Numbered from the stretch's first letter, positions 34,801-43,807 are shown. The stretch: DNA of 64,000 nucleotides from Segatella copri (GCF_019249795.2 NZ_CP156891.1:1382001-1446000), one strand, 5' to 3'. Program-made: numbers and translations. The notes: generated from the sequence alone by a model not told the origin.

Positions 34801-35780
34801 CAAGAAATTGCATTTCTATCACTAAGAATCTGCTTAAACAAAGCCTTAAGTTTTGGTAACTTGTCATCTTTATGCTTCTGATTGTAGAGATTGATATACT
34901 CGTTGATACCTTTAATCTTAACATCGTGTTCATCATCAGTTTTTCCACCAATTATAGCATTATAGACATCAATCTGCTTTTGAGTAAGAAGCATATTGTA
35001 ATAGTCAAGCTGGAACATTTCCTGAATACTTTCTACATTTAAGTATTCAGAAAAATTAGAGTATAACTCATCCATGTTAGCTTGTATCTCAGGTCTGGTT
35101 ATGGCTGTATTAAATGCCTCCATATTATCAATGAACTTTGGGAGATTTTCATTGATTAGACGATAAGCAATACCTGTTGACTTATCTTCTGCCGTATACA
35201 TATTTTTACGATTATCAAAGAAGCCGTAAAAATAAGTAACAAAGCCCCAGAATTCTTTCACAAGTTCTTTGGCCTCATCTTGTGACATAGAATCAAGTTG
35301 AGTTGATTCCGCAGTATTGATGAATTGAATCAAATCTGAATCAATTAGCTTTGTCTTATCAGCTTTGTCCTTATATGACTCTATAAGTTTATTACCAAAC
35401 AAATTAGCATAAGCCTTATAGTCTGTTAGCTTTTTAGCTATAATAGAGCGAAGATTTTGCTGAATTTCCTTAAACTTCTTTATTGCATCCTCATCTTGCG
35501 CTTTAGATACATAGCTCTCATAATATTCTGCCAATGAATTATTATCACCTTTATCATCCAAAGGCAAACATCCATTATCCAACACTCTATCAATAAATAC
35601 CTTGTGGTATTCATCAATCAATTTCTTCACCTTCACATAGCTTGCAGCTCTGTGTTCATCTTCTTCTAACAAACCACTCTTAACTATATTATCCAAAGTG
35701 GCGCCAATAGGCTTCGCTTCAAAGCGCAAAGTCTTTGAAAGAGGATAAAGTCTTTTAAAATCTTCAAAATTCTTAGCCAT
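31860..35780 (-). CDS. cas12a: Cas12a (Cpf1) effector nuclease
   Basis: 1306 aa, the normal Cas12a size. The N-terminus (FKRLYPLSKTLRFEAKPIG) is the WED-I start. RuvC catalytic residues are all present: Asp915 in IIGIDRGERHL, Glu1008 in VVLEDLSKGFMRSR, and Asp1258 in ENADANGAYNIARKG. The Nuc-domain Arg is Arg1221 in LQMRNSITGTETDY. The RNA-processing region before RuvC-I (His/Lys-rich, near residues 840-890) is kept, so the protein should mature its own crRNAs without a tracrRNA. It should cut dsDNA beside a T-rich PAM. First cas gene of the operon, 5 bases after a small ORF. Confidence 0.98.
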   Translation of the reverse strand: MAKNFEDFKRLYPLSKTLRFEAKPIGATLDNIVKSGLLEEDEHRAASYVKVKKLIDEYHKVFIDRVLDNGCLPLDDKGDNNSLAEYYESYVSKAQDEDAIKKFKEIQQNLRSIIAKKLTDYKAYANLFGNKLIESYKDKADKTKLIDSDLIQFINTAESTQLDSMSQDEAKELVKEFWGFVTYFYGFFDNRKNMYTAEDKSTGIAYRLINENLPKFIDNMEAFNTAITRPEIQANMDELYSNFSEYLNVESIQEMFQLDYYNMLLTQKQIDVYNAIIGGKTDDEHDVKIKGINEYINLYNQKHKDDKLPKLKALFKQILSDRNAISWLPEEFNSDQEVLNAIKDCYERLSENVLGDKVLKSLLGSLADYSLDGIFIRNDLQLTDISQKMFGNWGVIQNAIMQDIKHVAPARKHKESEEDYEKRIVGIFKKADSFSISYINDCLNEADPNNAYFVENYFATFGAVNTPTMQRENLFALVQNAYTEVAALLHSDYPTVKHLAQDKANVSKIKALLDAIKSLQHFVKPLLGKGDESDKDERFYGELASLWAELDTVTPLYNMIRNYMTRKPYSQKKIKLNFENPQLLGGWDANKEKDYATIILRRNGLYYLAIMDKDSRKLLGKAMPSDGECYEKMVYKFFKDVTTMIPKCSTQLKDVQAYFKVNTDDYVLNSKAFNRPLTITKEVFDLNNVLYGKYKKFQKGYLTATGDNVGYTHAVNVWIKFCMDFLDSYDSTCIYDFSSLKPESYLSLDSFYQDVNLLLYKLSFTDVSASFIDQLVEEGKMYLFQIYNKDFSEYSKGTPNMHTLYWKALFDERNLADVVYKLNGQAEMFYRKKSIENTHPTHPANHPILNKNKDNKKKESLFEYDLIKDRRYTVDKFMFHVPITMNFKSSGSENINQDVKAYLRHADDMHIIGIDRGERHLLYLVVIDLQGNIKEQFSLNEIVNDYNGNTYHTNYHDLLDVREDERLKARQSWQTIENIKELKEGYLSQVIHKITQLMVRYHAIVVLEDLSKGFMRSRQKVEKQVYQKFEKMLIDKLNYLVDKKTDVSTPGGLLNAYQLTCKSDSSQKLGKQSGFLFYIPAWNTSKIDPVTGFVNLLDTHSLNSKEKIKAFFSKFDAIRYNKDKKWFEFNLDYDKFGKKAEDTRTKWTLCTRGMRIDTFRNKEKNSQWDNQEVDLTTEMKSLLEHYYIDIHGNLKDAISTQTDKAFFTGLLHILKLTLQMRNSITGTETDYLVSPVADENGIFYDSRSCGDQLPENADANGAYNIARKGLMLVEQIKDAEDLDNVKFDISNKAWLNFAQQKPYKNG

Positions 35781-35785
35781 ATTAT

Positions 35786-35983
35786 TTATTTTAAATTGTT
35801 ATTATTCATTTTCTCCAGCAAGTTCATCCTTGCCTTATTAGCAATCTCTTTCGCCTCCTGATAGCACCCATCAATTTCTTCATAGATGTATGCATTCCGA
35901 GCCTCAGCGATGCTTTCGGTTGCAACCTCTTCGAACATTTCGAAGACGATTTGTTCATTATTATTTTGCTTCATATCTAACAC
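35786..35983 (-). CDS. 65-aa small ORF heading the cas12a operon
   Basis: Starts with GTG at 35983, or ATG at 35974 (MKQNNNEQIVFEMFEEV). The product is acidic, rich in Glu and Ala, and predicted helical (TESIAEARNAYIYEEIDGCY ... EIANKARMNLLEKM). Its stop is 5 bases before cas12a, so translation is almost certainly linked. I recognise no family. Possibilities are a regulator or accessory factor of Cas12a, a leader peptide, or the small partner of the upstream XRE/ImmA gene; none is shown. Confidence 0.6.
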   Translation of the reverse strand: MLDMKQNNNEQIVFEMFEEVATESIAEARNAYIYEEIDGCYQEAKEIANKARMNLLEKMNNNNLK

Positions 35984-36050
35984 TATTAAGAATTAGTATT
36001 TCCTATTTTAAATATCATCAAATGCTGACATTTACACCGACATTCAACAT

Positions 36051-37034
36051 TCACGAATCTACTATCGAATTGACTCTCTTCTCCTTTCCCAATGTCTCGG
36101 GAAATACATAGTGGCCATTACCTATTTCACGGGGATTAGGCTCTATATGCTCGGTATACCATGCACGTTTATACTCGGTGGTGATGATGCCGTAATCTCT
36201 GGCGGCGATGATGGAAGCAGCGAGAGATGCGCCATACAGTTCCTTGATGTCAATCATCTCCTCCAGCGTTATCTTCTCACGCTTCTTGGAGCCCAACTCT
36301 TCGATAAGCGCCAATTTAGGAAGAAGGAAATAACTGGCAAAGAGATCACAACGCTTCTCCAGCCTCAGCGGACTATCTTCTGGGAAGAGGAGAAGCAGAT
36401 GAGCCAACTCATGAACTGCCGTGAAACGAAGTTTCTCTACGCTACTCTTTTCCGGATTGAAATCGAGAATCATCAGCGGATGCTTCTTATCAGCCCAGGT
36501 GCTCATTCCGAAGACATACTCAGGAAGATTAGCAGCAAGTATCATGATACCTTTTCTTTCCAAGAGTCTCAGGATGCTGGCGATGGGACCATCACCGCAA
36601 TGCCACTTCTCACGAAGAAGGTCGGCAGCATGGATGGCATCTTCAAGGGTTGATACCTTGGTGCCTTTTATCGGATTCTTGAACCGGGTAGGAAAGCCTG
36701 CTTCTTTCTCCTTCGTAAGATATTGCTCTGCCCAAAACGAGAGTTTCGCTTCCAGGGCTTGCAACTCGTCTTCGGACAACTTGCCATTGGAGGTGGTGCG
36801 GAGCATAGGCATATCTATCTTGAGATTGGTTCCTTCGAAATATTCCTCGCTGATATTGAGGGCTTTGGCTATGGCTTGCAGGGCATCACGCTTAGGGTGC
36901 ATGATGCCTTTCTCATATCGGGAGATACTCTGCTTGGTGATGGCTCCGTTGGTTCGCTCTACGAGTTTATCCATGCTGAGCCCCATCATCTGTCGCGCTT
37001 CCCGCAATCTTATAGAAAATGATTCATTAATCAT
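36051..37034 (-). CDS. XRE-family regulator with ImmA/IrrE metallopeptidase domain
   Basis: 327 aa. Residues 1-66 form a Cro/CI helix-turn-helix (RLREARQMMGLSMDKLVERT ... SRYEKGIMHPKRDALQAI). The C-terminal zinc peptidase domain has HELAH (His208, Glu209, His212) and a following EKRCDLFASYFLLP block. ImmA/IrrE proteins cleave repressors on a signal; fused forms may cleave or release themselves. It lies 67 bases upstream of the small ORF and on the same strand as the cas operon, so co-transcription or control of the CRISPR locus is possible but unproven. Confidence 0.85.
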   Translation of the reverse strand: MINESFSIRLREARQMMGLSMDKLVERTNGAITKQSISRYEKGIMHPKRDALQAIAKALNISEEYFEGTNLKIDMPMLRTTSNGKLSEDELQALEAKLSFWAEQYLTKEKEAGFPTRFKNPIKGTKVSTLEDAIHAADLLREKWHCGDGPIASILRLLERKGIMILAANLPEYVFGMSTWADKKHPLMILDFNPEKSSVEKLRFTAVHELAHLLLLFPEDSPLRLEKRCDLFASYFLLPKLALIEELGSKKREKITLEEMIDIKELYGASLAASIIAARDYGIITTEYKRAWYTEHIEPNPREIGNGHYVFPETLGKEKRVNSIVDS

Positions 37035-37050
37035 AATTGTCTACGCTTTA

Positions 37051-37067
37051 ATTTGTTGACAAATATA
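37051..37067 (-). promoter_or_regulatory. promoter and palindromic operator of the XRE/ImmA gene
   Basis: Minus-strand -7 box TATATTTG (37060-37067) overlaps an inverted repeat ATTTGT-TG-ACAAAT (37051-37064) placed at the expected transcription start. It is the natural binding site for autorepression by the XRE domain. Confidence 0.6.
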
Positions 37068-37186
37068 ATAAAAATAACTGATTTTGTAACTAATTATTTA
37101 TAAGATTTAACATAAAAAAGCAGGCAAATGATAAAATAACAAGAAGAATTTAGGCAAAATCAGGTTTACACATTATTATAATAGAA

Positions 37187-37223
37187 AACACCTTGACCAT
37201 ACAAAACATACAGCCAAGGTGTT
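37187..37223 (-). terminator. hairpin terminator of amtB
   Basis: Arms AACACCTTG / CAAGGTGTT with further partial pairing inside, 23 bases past the amtB stop. Near-identical to the hairpin at 27444-27480. Confidence 0.6.
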
Positions 37224-37245
37224 ATACATATATTCATTCTCTATC

Positions 37246-38514
37246 TTAGTTGCTATAAGCACTCTCACCATGCTCGTAGATGTCGAGACCTTCCTCCTCT
37301 ACTCGCTTGTCAACACGTACACCTACACTCTTATCTACTACCTTGAAGATAATGTAGGTAACTACAACGCTGTAGATGATGCTTACCACGGTGGCTACAA
37401 CCTGAACCCAAAGCTGATGCCAGTCGCCATAGAGGGCACCCTGTACACCTTCGGCTCCTGTTACATACTGAGTGGCGAAGACACCGGTGAGGATAGATCC
37501 CAGAATACCACCCATACCATGAACACCAAAGGCATCGAGGGCATCATCATACTTGAACTTCTCCTTTACTACCGCTACCATGAAGAAGCAGACGATGGTG
37601 GAAATGATACCGATGCAGAAAGCTCCGAAAATATCGGTACTGCCGGCTGCAGGAGTGATGGCTACCAATCCGGCTACAGCACCGGTACAAGCACCTACCG
37701 TAGTTGGCTTCTTGTTCACAATCCAGTCGATGAGCATCCAGGTAGTAGCTGCTGCAGCTGTGGCGATATGAGTTACAAGGAAGGCGTTGGCAGCCAGACC
37801 ATCGGCTGCCAGACCGCTACCGGCATTGAAACCGAACCATCCCAACCAGAGGAATGACATACCCATGAACACGAAGGTGATGTTGTGAGGTGTGATAGGA
37901 TGACCCGCACGGTAATCATCACGCTTGCCTACACAGAGTGCCATGACCAGAGCGGCTACACCGGCATTGATATGAACCACGGTACCACCCGCAAAGTCGA
38001 TGGCTCCCATCTCCTGCAGGAAACCGCCACCCCATACCCAGTGGGCCATTGGAAGATAAGCGATAATAACCCAGAGGATGGTGAAAAGTACATATCCGCT
38101 GAACTTCACGCGCTCGGCAAAAGCACCGAGAATCAAGGCTGGAGTAATGAGGGCGAACATGCACTGGAACATTGCAAAGGTGAGCTCCGGAATGCCTGTT
38201 GGCATGATGGCATCCAAGCCAATGCCGTGGAGGAAACATTTATCGAAACCACCGATGACGCAAGCCAGAGGATTGCCCGAATCGGCATATTCTGTAGAGA
38301 ATGCCCAGGAATAACCGAAGGCTACCCATATCAGACTGACTACTGCCACGATGAAAACCGTCTGCATCAGGACGCTGAGGATATTCTTCTGGCGCACCAA
38401 ACCACCATAAAAAAGTGCTATACCCGGGATTGACATCAAAAGCACCAAGATGGTTGCCATGATCATCCACGCTGTGTTACCCGTATCAAGTGTCGTCAAT
38501 AATAAACTGCTCAT
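37246..38514 (-). CDS. amtB: ammonium transporter AmtB
   Basis: 422 aa with ~11 membrane segments. Family blocks are clear: an N-terminal MSIPGIALFYGGLVRQKN, then FAGGTVVHINAGVAALVMAL around the pore His, and later FGVHGMGGILGSILTGVF with the second pore His. It lets ammonium into the cell for assimilation by the glutamine synthetase encoded nearby. The PII gene is directly upstream on the same strand (101-base gap), the standard glnK-amtB pair in which PII blocks AmtB when nitrogen is plentiful. Confidence 0.95.
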   Translation of the reverse strand: MSSLLLTTLDTGNTAWMIMATILVLLMSIPGIALFYGGLVRQKNILSVLMQTVFIVAVVSLIWVAFGYSWAFSTEYADSGNPLACVIGGFDKCFLHGIGLDAIMPTGIPELTFAMFQCMFALITPALILGAFAERVKFSGYVLFTILWVIIAYLPMAHWVWGGGFLQEMGAIDFAGGTVVHINAGVAALVMALCVGKRDDYRAGHPITPHNITFVFMGMSFLWLGWFGFNAGSGLAADGLAANAFLVTHIATAAAATTWMLIDWIVNKKPTTVGACTGAVAGLVAITPAAGSTDIFGAFCIGIISTIVCFFMVAVVKEKFKYDDALDAFGVHGMGGILGSILTGVFATQYVTGAEGVQGALYGDWHQLWVQVVATVVSIIYSVVVTYIIFKVVDKSVGVRVDKRVEEEGLDIYEHGESAYSN

Positions 38515-38615
38515 AAAAATATCTTATAGTTAAATTAGAATACTAAATAATATTTATTAAAGATAAGTAAGAATGCCTAATTCAACATTCAACACTTAAC
38601 ATTCAACATTTTAAA

Positions 38616-38972
38616 TTATTCCTCTTTCTCAGCGTTATACAATGCGATGTCGCCTCGCTCGCCGGTTCTGATTCTAACGGTATCGAGTACAGGAATCACG
38701 AAGATTCTGCCATCTCCTACTTCACCGGTCTGTGCAGCGCCCTGGATGGCGGCGATGGTAGGCTCCACATTCTTGTCACGAACCACGATGTTCAGAAGCA
38801 CACGCTCGATGCTGCTGGTATCGTACATCACACCACGGTAAATGCGAGCCTGGCGCATTTTACCCTCACCTCTTACATTGTAATAAGAGAACCACTCGAT
38901 GTCTGCTGCTAAAAGCGCCTTCTTGACATCCTCGAATCTAGACTTGCGGATAATTGCCTCAATCTTCTTCAT
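38616..38972 (-). CDS. PII nitrogen regulatory protein (GlnK/GlnB type)
   Basis: 118 aa. Starts MKKIEAIIRKSRFEDVKKAL, the PII first strand and helix. It has the T-loop region GEGKMRQARIYRGVMYD and the signature GEVGDGRIFVIPV near the C-terminus. The T-loop differs in detail from the enterobacterial GlnK loop with its uridylylated Tyr, as in many Bacteroidota. It senses 2-oxoglutarate and ATP/ADP and plugs AmtB. Confidence 0.92.
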   Translation of the reverse strand: MKKIEAIIRKSRFEDVKKALLAADIEWFSYYNVRGEGKMRQARIYRGVMYDTSSIERVLLNIVVRDKNVEPTIAAIQGAAQTGEVGDGRIFVIPVLDTVRIRTGERGDIALYNAEKEE

Positions 38973-39092
38973 AATCCTTTAATAATTAATAATGTGTTAA
39001 TACTTCTATTGATTGTCTCTTTTCGAAAACGAACATTCATTGGTTGCTATTCAAACCAAGCCTTTCTTTTACATTATGTTCGTTTTCGGCTG

Positions 39093-39100
39093 CAAAATTA
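39093..39100 (-). promoter_or_regulatory. -7 box for the PII-amtB operon
   Basis: Minus-strand TAATTTTG within TTAATTTTGCAGCCG, a TAnnTTTG match, about 120 bases before the PII start. The intergenic region 38973-39426 holds no gene. Confidence 0.5.
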
Positions 39101-39276
39101 ATACATTTTGTCATCATTTTAAAGAAAATAAAAACATTTCGTTTCTGCTTTTTATCGAATATTTTAAATTTATCAAGGCTTATCATATTCTCCTTACAAT
39201 TTGTAAGGCAGAAAGCATTTTTATAACACAAATTGTAAGATTGCGAAAAATAATCAAGATTTCTGTATTTATTTTC

Positions 39277-39307
39277 TTGCATATCTCAACAAATCGTCGT
39301 ACCTTTG
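39277..39307 (+). promoter_or_regulatory. promoter of the dapF operon
   Basis: TTG at 39277-39279, 20 bases, then -7 box TACCTTTG at 39300-39307. It is 119 bases before the dapF ATG, leaving a 5' leader of over 100 bases with no structure that I recognise. Confidence 0.65.
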
Positions 39308-39426
39308 CAACCGAAATCAAACAAATAGTCATCGAAATATTCGAAAGACTAGCAAAAAGTCAAATCTCAAAAGAGATAAGACATGAGAGATAAAAGAAGA
39401 GTATTCAAACATAAAGAACAACGCAG

Positions 39427-40266
39427 ATGAAAGAAACAGTTCATTTTACAAAGATGCAGGGAGCGGGTAACGACTACATCTATATAGATACCCAACAATA
39501 CGACATCCCTGACCCAGAGAAGGCGGCCATTGCCTGGAGTGCTTATCACACGGGCATAGGAAGCGACGGACTGGTTCTCATCGGAAAGCCGCACGACGGC
39601 ATAAGAGCAGATTATTCGATGCGCATCTTCAACGCCGATGGTTCTGAAGCGATGATGTGCGGCAATGCAAGCCGATGCATCGGTAAGTATCTTTACGAAA
39701 AGGGATTGACCCGAAAGGACACCATCCGACTGGAAACGCTTTCGGGTATCAAGATATTGAAACTTCATCTTCAGGATAATAAAGAAGTTGTGGAATCGGT
39801 AACAGTAGACATGCTGGAACCCAAGCTTGAAAATCCCGAGCAATTCTTAGGCCCTTCGGTGCTCGAAGCTGACGGCAGAAAATTTGAAGGCACCTATGTT
39901 TGCATGGGTAATCCGCATTTCGTTACCTTCGTGGATGACATCGACACCATCGACATCGCCCACTATGGTAAAATCCTGGAAAGAGACAAGGCATTTCCCC
40001 AAAGATGCAACATAGAATTTGCACAAGTAACTGACACAGACGCCATAAGGACACGAGTTTGGGAAAGGGGAAGCGGAATAACAATGGCTTGCGGAACAGG
40101 AGCCTGTGCCACAGCCGTAGCCGCAGCCCTTACCAAGCGTACTGGTAGGAAAAGCAGTATCGTGATGGATGGCGGAACGCTGGAAATAGAATATAGCGAG
40201 GCTGATGATCATGTTTACATGACGGGACCTGCAGCCTTCTCATTCGAAGGAGAAATTGAATTATAA
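39427..40266 (+). CDS. dapF: diaminopimelate epimerase
   Basis: 279 aa. It has both catalytic Cys blocks: [17 protein letters not shown] for the first and [17 protein letters not shown] for the second, plus the N-terminal [13 protein letters not shown]. It converts LL- to meso-diaminopimelate for peptidoglycan and lysine. The next gene makes its LL substrate, so the two belong to one pathway and probably one operon. Confidence 0.97.
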   Translation: MKETVHFTKMQGAGNDYIYIDTQQYDIPDPEKAAIAWSAYHTGIGSDGLVLIGKPHDGIRADYSMRIFNADGSEAMMCGNASRCIGKYLYEKGLTRKDTIRLETLSGIKILKLHLQDNKEVVESVTVDMLEPKLENPEQFLGPSVLEADGRKFEGTYVCMGNPHFVTFVDDIDTIDIAHYGKILERDKAFPQRCNIEFAQVTDTDAIRTRVWERGSGITMACGTGACATAVAAALTKRTGRKSSIVMDGGTLEIEYSEADDHVYMTGPAAFSFEGEIEL

Positions 40267-40328
40267 ATAAGAGCAAACTTAAATAACAAATGGTCGATAA
40301 TGACCACAAATAAAAGGAGAAACAAAAT

Positions 40329-41561
40329 ATGGCATTAGTTAATGAACATTTCCTGAAGTTGGCCAACAACTACTTGTTTGCCGACATCGCAAAGAAGGTG
40401 AACGCCTACAAGATTGCACATCCAAAGCAGCGTGTAATCAGTCTGGGCATCGGTGACGTAACCCAGCCTCTCTGCCCTGCCGTCATCAAGGCGATGCACA
40501 AGGCTGTAGACGAGATGGCTGAGCAGGCTTCTTTCAGAGGCTATGGTCCGGAACGAGGCTACGACTTCCTCCGCGAGGCTATCATCAAGAACGACTTTCT
40601 GCCACGTGGCATTCATCTTGACGCCAACGAGGTATTCGTAAACGATGGAGCCAAGAGCGATACGGGAAATATCCAGGAGATTTTGAGATGGGATAACAAC
40701 ATCGGCGTTACCGACCCGATTTATCCGGTTTATATAGACTCTAACGTGATGATAGGTAGAGCCGGAGTCTTCGAGAACGGCAAGTGGAGCAATGTAACCT
40801 ACATGCCTTGCGATGAGAGCGATGACTTCATCCCTCAGATTCCAGATCACCGTGTGGACATGATTTATCTCTGTTATCCAAACAACCCTACGGGTACGGT
40901 CATCTCGAAAGAAGAACTCAGAAAATGGGTAAACTATGCTATCAAGAACGAGAGCATCATCCTCTATGATGCAGCCTACGAGGCATATATCACCGACCCA
41001 TCAATTCCTCATTCTATCTACGAGATTCGTGGTGCCAGAAAGGTAGCGATAGAATTCCACAGTTATTCGAAGACTGCCGGATTCACCGGTGTGCGTTGTG
41101 GTTACACCATCGTTCCTAAAGAGTTGAAGGCAAAGACATTGGCAGGTGAGGAAGTGGCATTGAATCCTATCTGGGACCGCCGCCAGTGCACCAAGTTTAA
41201 TGGTACAAGCTATATCAGCCAGCGTGCTGCCGAAGCCATCTACACCCCTGAGGGTAAGGAACAGGTGAAGGCAACCATCAATTACTATATGGAGAATGCC
41301 CACTTCATGAGAGCCGAACTCCAGAAACTCGGCTTGAGAGTATATGGCGGCGAGAATGCACCTTACCTCTGGGTGAAGACGCCAAACAACACGCCAAGCT
41401 GGAAATTCTTCGAAGAGATGCTTTATGGTGCCAGTGTAGTCTGCACTCCAGGTGTCGGCTTCGGTCCATCGGGCGAAGGCTACATCCGACTCACCGCCTT
41501 CGGCGAGCATGAGGACTGCAAGGAAGCCATGGAGAGAATTGCCAAATGGCTGGGAAAATAA
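40329..41561 (+). CDS. dapL: LL-diaminopimelate aminotransferase
   Basis: 410 aa, fold type I PLP aminotransferase. Motifs: NEHFLKLANNYLFADIAKKV and RVISLGIGDVTQPL at the start, YLCYPNNPTGTV, and the PLP Lys in SYSKTAGFTGVRCGY. DapL makes LL-DAP from tetrahydrodipicolinate in one step, the route common in Bacteroidota, in place of the acyl-intermediate DapDCE route. A GGAGA ribosome-binding site precedes the ATG. Confidence 0.96.
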   Translation: MALVNEHFLKLANNYLFADIAKKVNAYKIAHPKQRVISLGIGDVTQPLCPAVIKAMHKAVDEMAEQASFRGYGPERGYDFLREAIIKNDFLPRGIHLDANEVFVNDGAKSDTGNIQEILRWDNNIGVTDPIYPVYIDSNVMIGRAGVFENGKWSNVTYMPCDESDDFIPQIPDHRVDMIYLCYPNNPTGTVISKEELRKWVNYAIKNESIILYDAAYEAYITDPSIPHSIYEIRGARKVAIEFHSYSKTAGFTGVRCGYTIVPKELKAKTLAGEEVALNPIWDRRQCTKFNGTSYISQRAAEAIYTPEGKEQVKATINYYMENAHFMRAELQKLGLRVYGGENAPYLWVKTPNNTPSWKFFEEMLYGASVVCTPGVGFGPSGEGYIRLTAFGEHEDCKEAMERIAKWLGK

Positions 41562-41617
41562 ACATTCCAACAGAATATAAAAACATTGAAAATCAGAAAT
41601 TTTAAATTATATAAGGT

Positions 41618-43807
41618 ATGAGCAACTTAAGATTTGAAGCTGTTTCAGAGGCTTCCAAGAGAAAGCCTGTTGAGGTAACCGCTCCTAGCGAGCGACCAAG
41701 TGAATTCTTCGGAAAGAAGGTATTCAACCGACAGAAGATGTACAAGTATCTCCCTGCAGATGTCTATGAGAAACTGATAGACGTCATCGACAACGGAGCA
41801 CGTCTCGACCGTAACATCGCCAACGCCGTAGCCAAAGGCATCAAGCAGTGGGCTGACGAGAATGGCGTAACCCACTACACTCACTGGTTCCAGCCATTGA
41901 CAGAAGGTACTGCCGAGAAGCACGATGCCTTCATCGAGCATGATGGCAAGGGTGGTATGATCGAGGAATTTTCAGGCAAGTTGCTCGTTCAGCAGGAGCC
42001 TGATGCATCATCTTTCCCATCTGGCGGTATCCGCTCAACCTTCGAGGCTCGCGGTTATTCTGCATGGGATCCAACATCTCCTGTATTTATCATCGACGAT
42101 ACACTCTGTATCCCTACTGTCTTCATCTCTTATACAGGTGAGGCACTCGACTATAAAGCTCCATTGCTCCGTTCATTGCACGCTGTAAACGTAGCAGCAA
42201 CAGAGGTTTGCCACTACTTCAACCCAGATGTCAAGAAAGTTATTTCCAATCTCGGTTGGGAGCAGGAGTACTTCCTGGTAGATGAAAGCTTGTATGCTGC
42301 ACGTCCTGACCTGATGCTGACAGGCCGCACCCTGATGGGTCACGATTCTGCCAAGAACCAGCAGATGGACGACCACTACTTCGGAGCCATCCCAGAGCGT
42401 GTTCAGGCATTCATGAAGGATTTGGAAATCCAGGCTCTTGAGCTCGGCATTCCTTGCAAGACCCGTCATAACGAGGTAGCACCAAACCAGTTTGAGTTGG
42501 CACCAATCTTCGAGGAGACCAACCTTGCCGTTGACCACAACATGCTCCTGATGAGCTTGATGAAGAAGGTAGCTCGCCATCACGGTTTCCGCGTACTTCT
42601 CCATGAGAAGCCATTCGCAGGCATCAACGGTTCCGGTAAGCACAACAACTGGAGTCTCGCTACAGATACAGGCATTCTGCTTCATGGTCCTGGCAAGACA
42701 CCAGAGGATAACCTCCGTTTCGTAGTCTTCATCACAGAGACTTTGATGGGTGTATACAAGCACAACGGTTTGCTCAAGGCATCTATCATGAGTGCTACCA
42801 ATGCGCATCGTCTGGGCGCCAACGAGGCACCTCCAGCAATCATCTCTTCATTCCTCGGCAAGCAGTTGACCGATCTTCTCGAGCACATTGAGAAAGCCGA
42901 CAAGAAGGATCTCTTCACCGTGGCTGGCAAGCAGGGCATGAAGCTGGATATCCCAGAGATTCCTGAGTTGATGATTGATAACACCGACCGTAACCGTACA
43001 TCACCATTCGCCTTCACCGGCAACCGTTTCGAGTTCCGTGCCGTAGGTTCTGAGGCTAACTGTGCATCAGCAATGATCGTATTGAACACAGCTGTAGCTG
43101 AGGCTTTGACCGACTTCAAGAAGCGTGTGGATGAGTTGATTGCCAAGGGTGAGGACAAGACATCTGCCATCATCGATATCGTTCGTCAGGATTTGAAGAC
43201 CTGCAAGCCAATCCGTTTCGACGGCAATGGTTACTCAGATGAGTGGGTAGAGGAAGCTGCCAAGCGTGGTCTGGACTGCGAGAAGAGCTGTCCAAAGATT
43301 TTCGAGCGTTATCTCGACCCTGCATCTATCAAGATGTTCGAGGATATGGGTGTCATGAAGAAGAACGAGTTGGAAGCCCGTAACGAGGTGAAATGGGAGA
43401 CCTACACCAAGAAGATTCAGATTGAGGCTCGTGTAATGGGCGACTTGAGCATGAACCACATCATCCCAGTGGCTACTCACTATCAGAGCCAGTTGGCTAA
43501 GAATGTGGAGAACATGATTGACATCTTCGGTGACGAGGAAGGCAAGAAGTTGACTGCCCGCAACATCAATATCATCAAGAAGATTGCCGAGCGCACTCAG
43601 ATTATCGAGACAGGTGTTGAGGAGTTGGTTAATGCCCGCAAGGTTGCCAACAAGATTGAGAATGAGCACGATAAGGCGATAGCTTATCATGACACGGTAG
43701 CTCCAAAGATGGAGGAAATCCGTTATCAGATTGATAAGTTGGAGTTGACAGTAGCCGATGAGCTCTGGACCTTGCCTAAGTATCGTGAACTCCTGTTCAT
43801 CCGCTAA
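41618..43807 (+). CDS. glnN: type III glutamine synthetase (GlnN)
   Basis: 729 aa, the GSIII length and far longer than GSI. Blocks: YTHWFQPLTEGTAEKHDAF and FPSGGIRSTFEARGYSAWDP near the start, CKTRHNEVAPNQFELAPIFE and GINGSGKHNNWSL in the active site, NRTSPFAFTGNRFEFRAVG later. It fixes ammonium onto glutamate and so works with AmtB and PII encoded on the other strand. A gap of 56 bases separates it from dapL; a strong terminator follows. Confidence 0.97.
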   Translation: MSNLRFEAVSEASKRKPVEVTAPSERPSEFFGKKVFNRQKMYKYLPADVYEKLIDVIDNGARLDRNIANAVAKGIKQWADENGVTHYTHWFQPLTEGTAEKHDAFIEHDGKGGMIEEFSGKLLVQQEPDASSFPSGGIRSTFEARGYSAWDPTSPVFIIDDTLCIPTVFISYTGEALDYKAPLLRSLHAVNVAATEVCHYFNPDVKKVISNLGWEQEYFLVDESLYAARPDLMLTGRTLMGHDSAKNQQMDDHYFGAIPERVQAFMKDLEIQALELGIPCKTRHNEVAPNQFELAPIFEETNLAVDHNMLLMSLMKKVARHHGFRVLLHEKPFAGINGSGKHNNWSLATDTGILLHGPGKTPEDNLRFVVFITETLMGVYKHNGLLKASIMSATNAHRLGANEAPPAIISSFLGKQLTDLLEHIEKADKKDLFTVAGKQGMKLDIPEIPELMIDNTDRNRTSPFAFTGNRFEFRAVGSEANCASAMIVLNTAVAEALTDFKKRVDELIAKGEDKTSAIIDIVRQDLKTCKPIRFDGNGYSDEWVEEAAKRGLDCEKSCPKIFERYLDPASIKMFEDMGVMKKNELEARNEVKWETYTKKIQIEARVMGDLSMNHIIPVATHYQSQLAKNVENMIDIFGDEEGKKLTARNINIIKKIAERTQIIETGVEELVNARKVANKIENEHDKAIAYHDTVAPKMEEIRYQIDKLELTVADELWTLPKYRELLFIR

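Noticed and set aside
31860..35780. idea that the effector is a divergent, non-Cas12a type V protein
   Set aside because: Size, N-terminus, all RuvC blocks and the Nuc Arg match Cas12a directly, and the repeat carries the Cas12a stem-loop.
39013..39393. 126-codon plus-strand frame upstream of dapF
   Set aside because: Lies over divergent promoter regions of the PII and dapF operons, is A/T-rich and has no ribosome-binding site.
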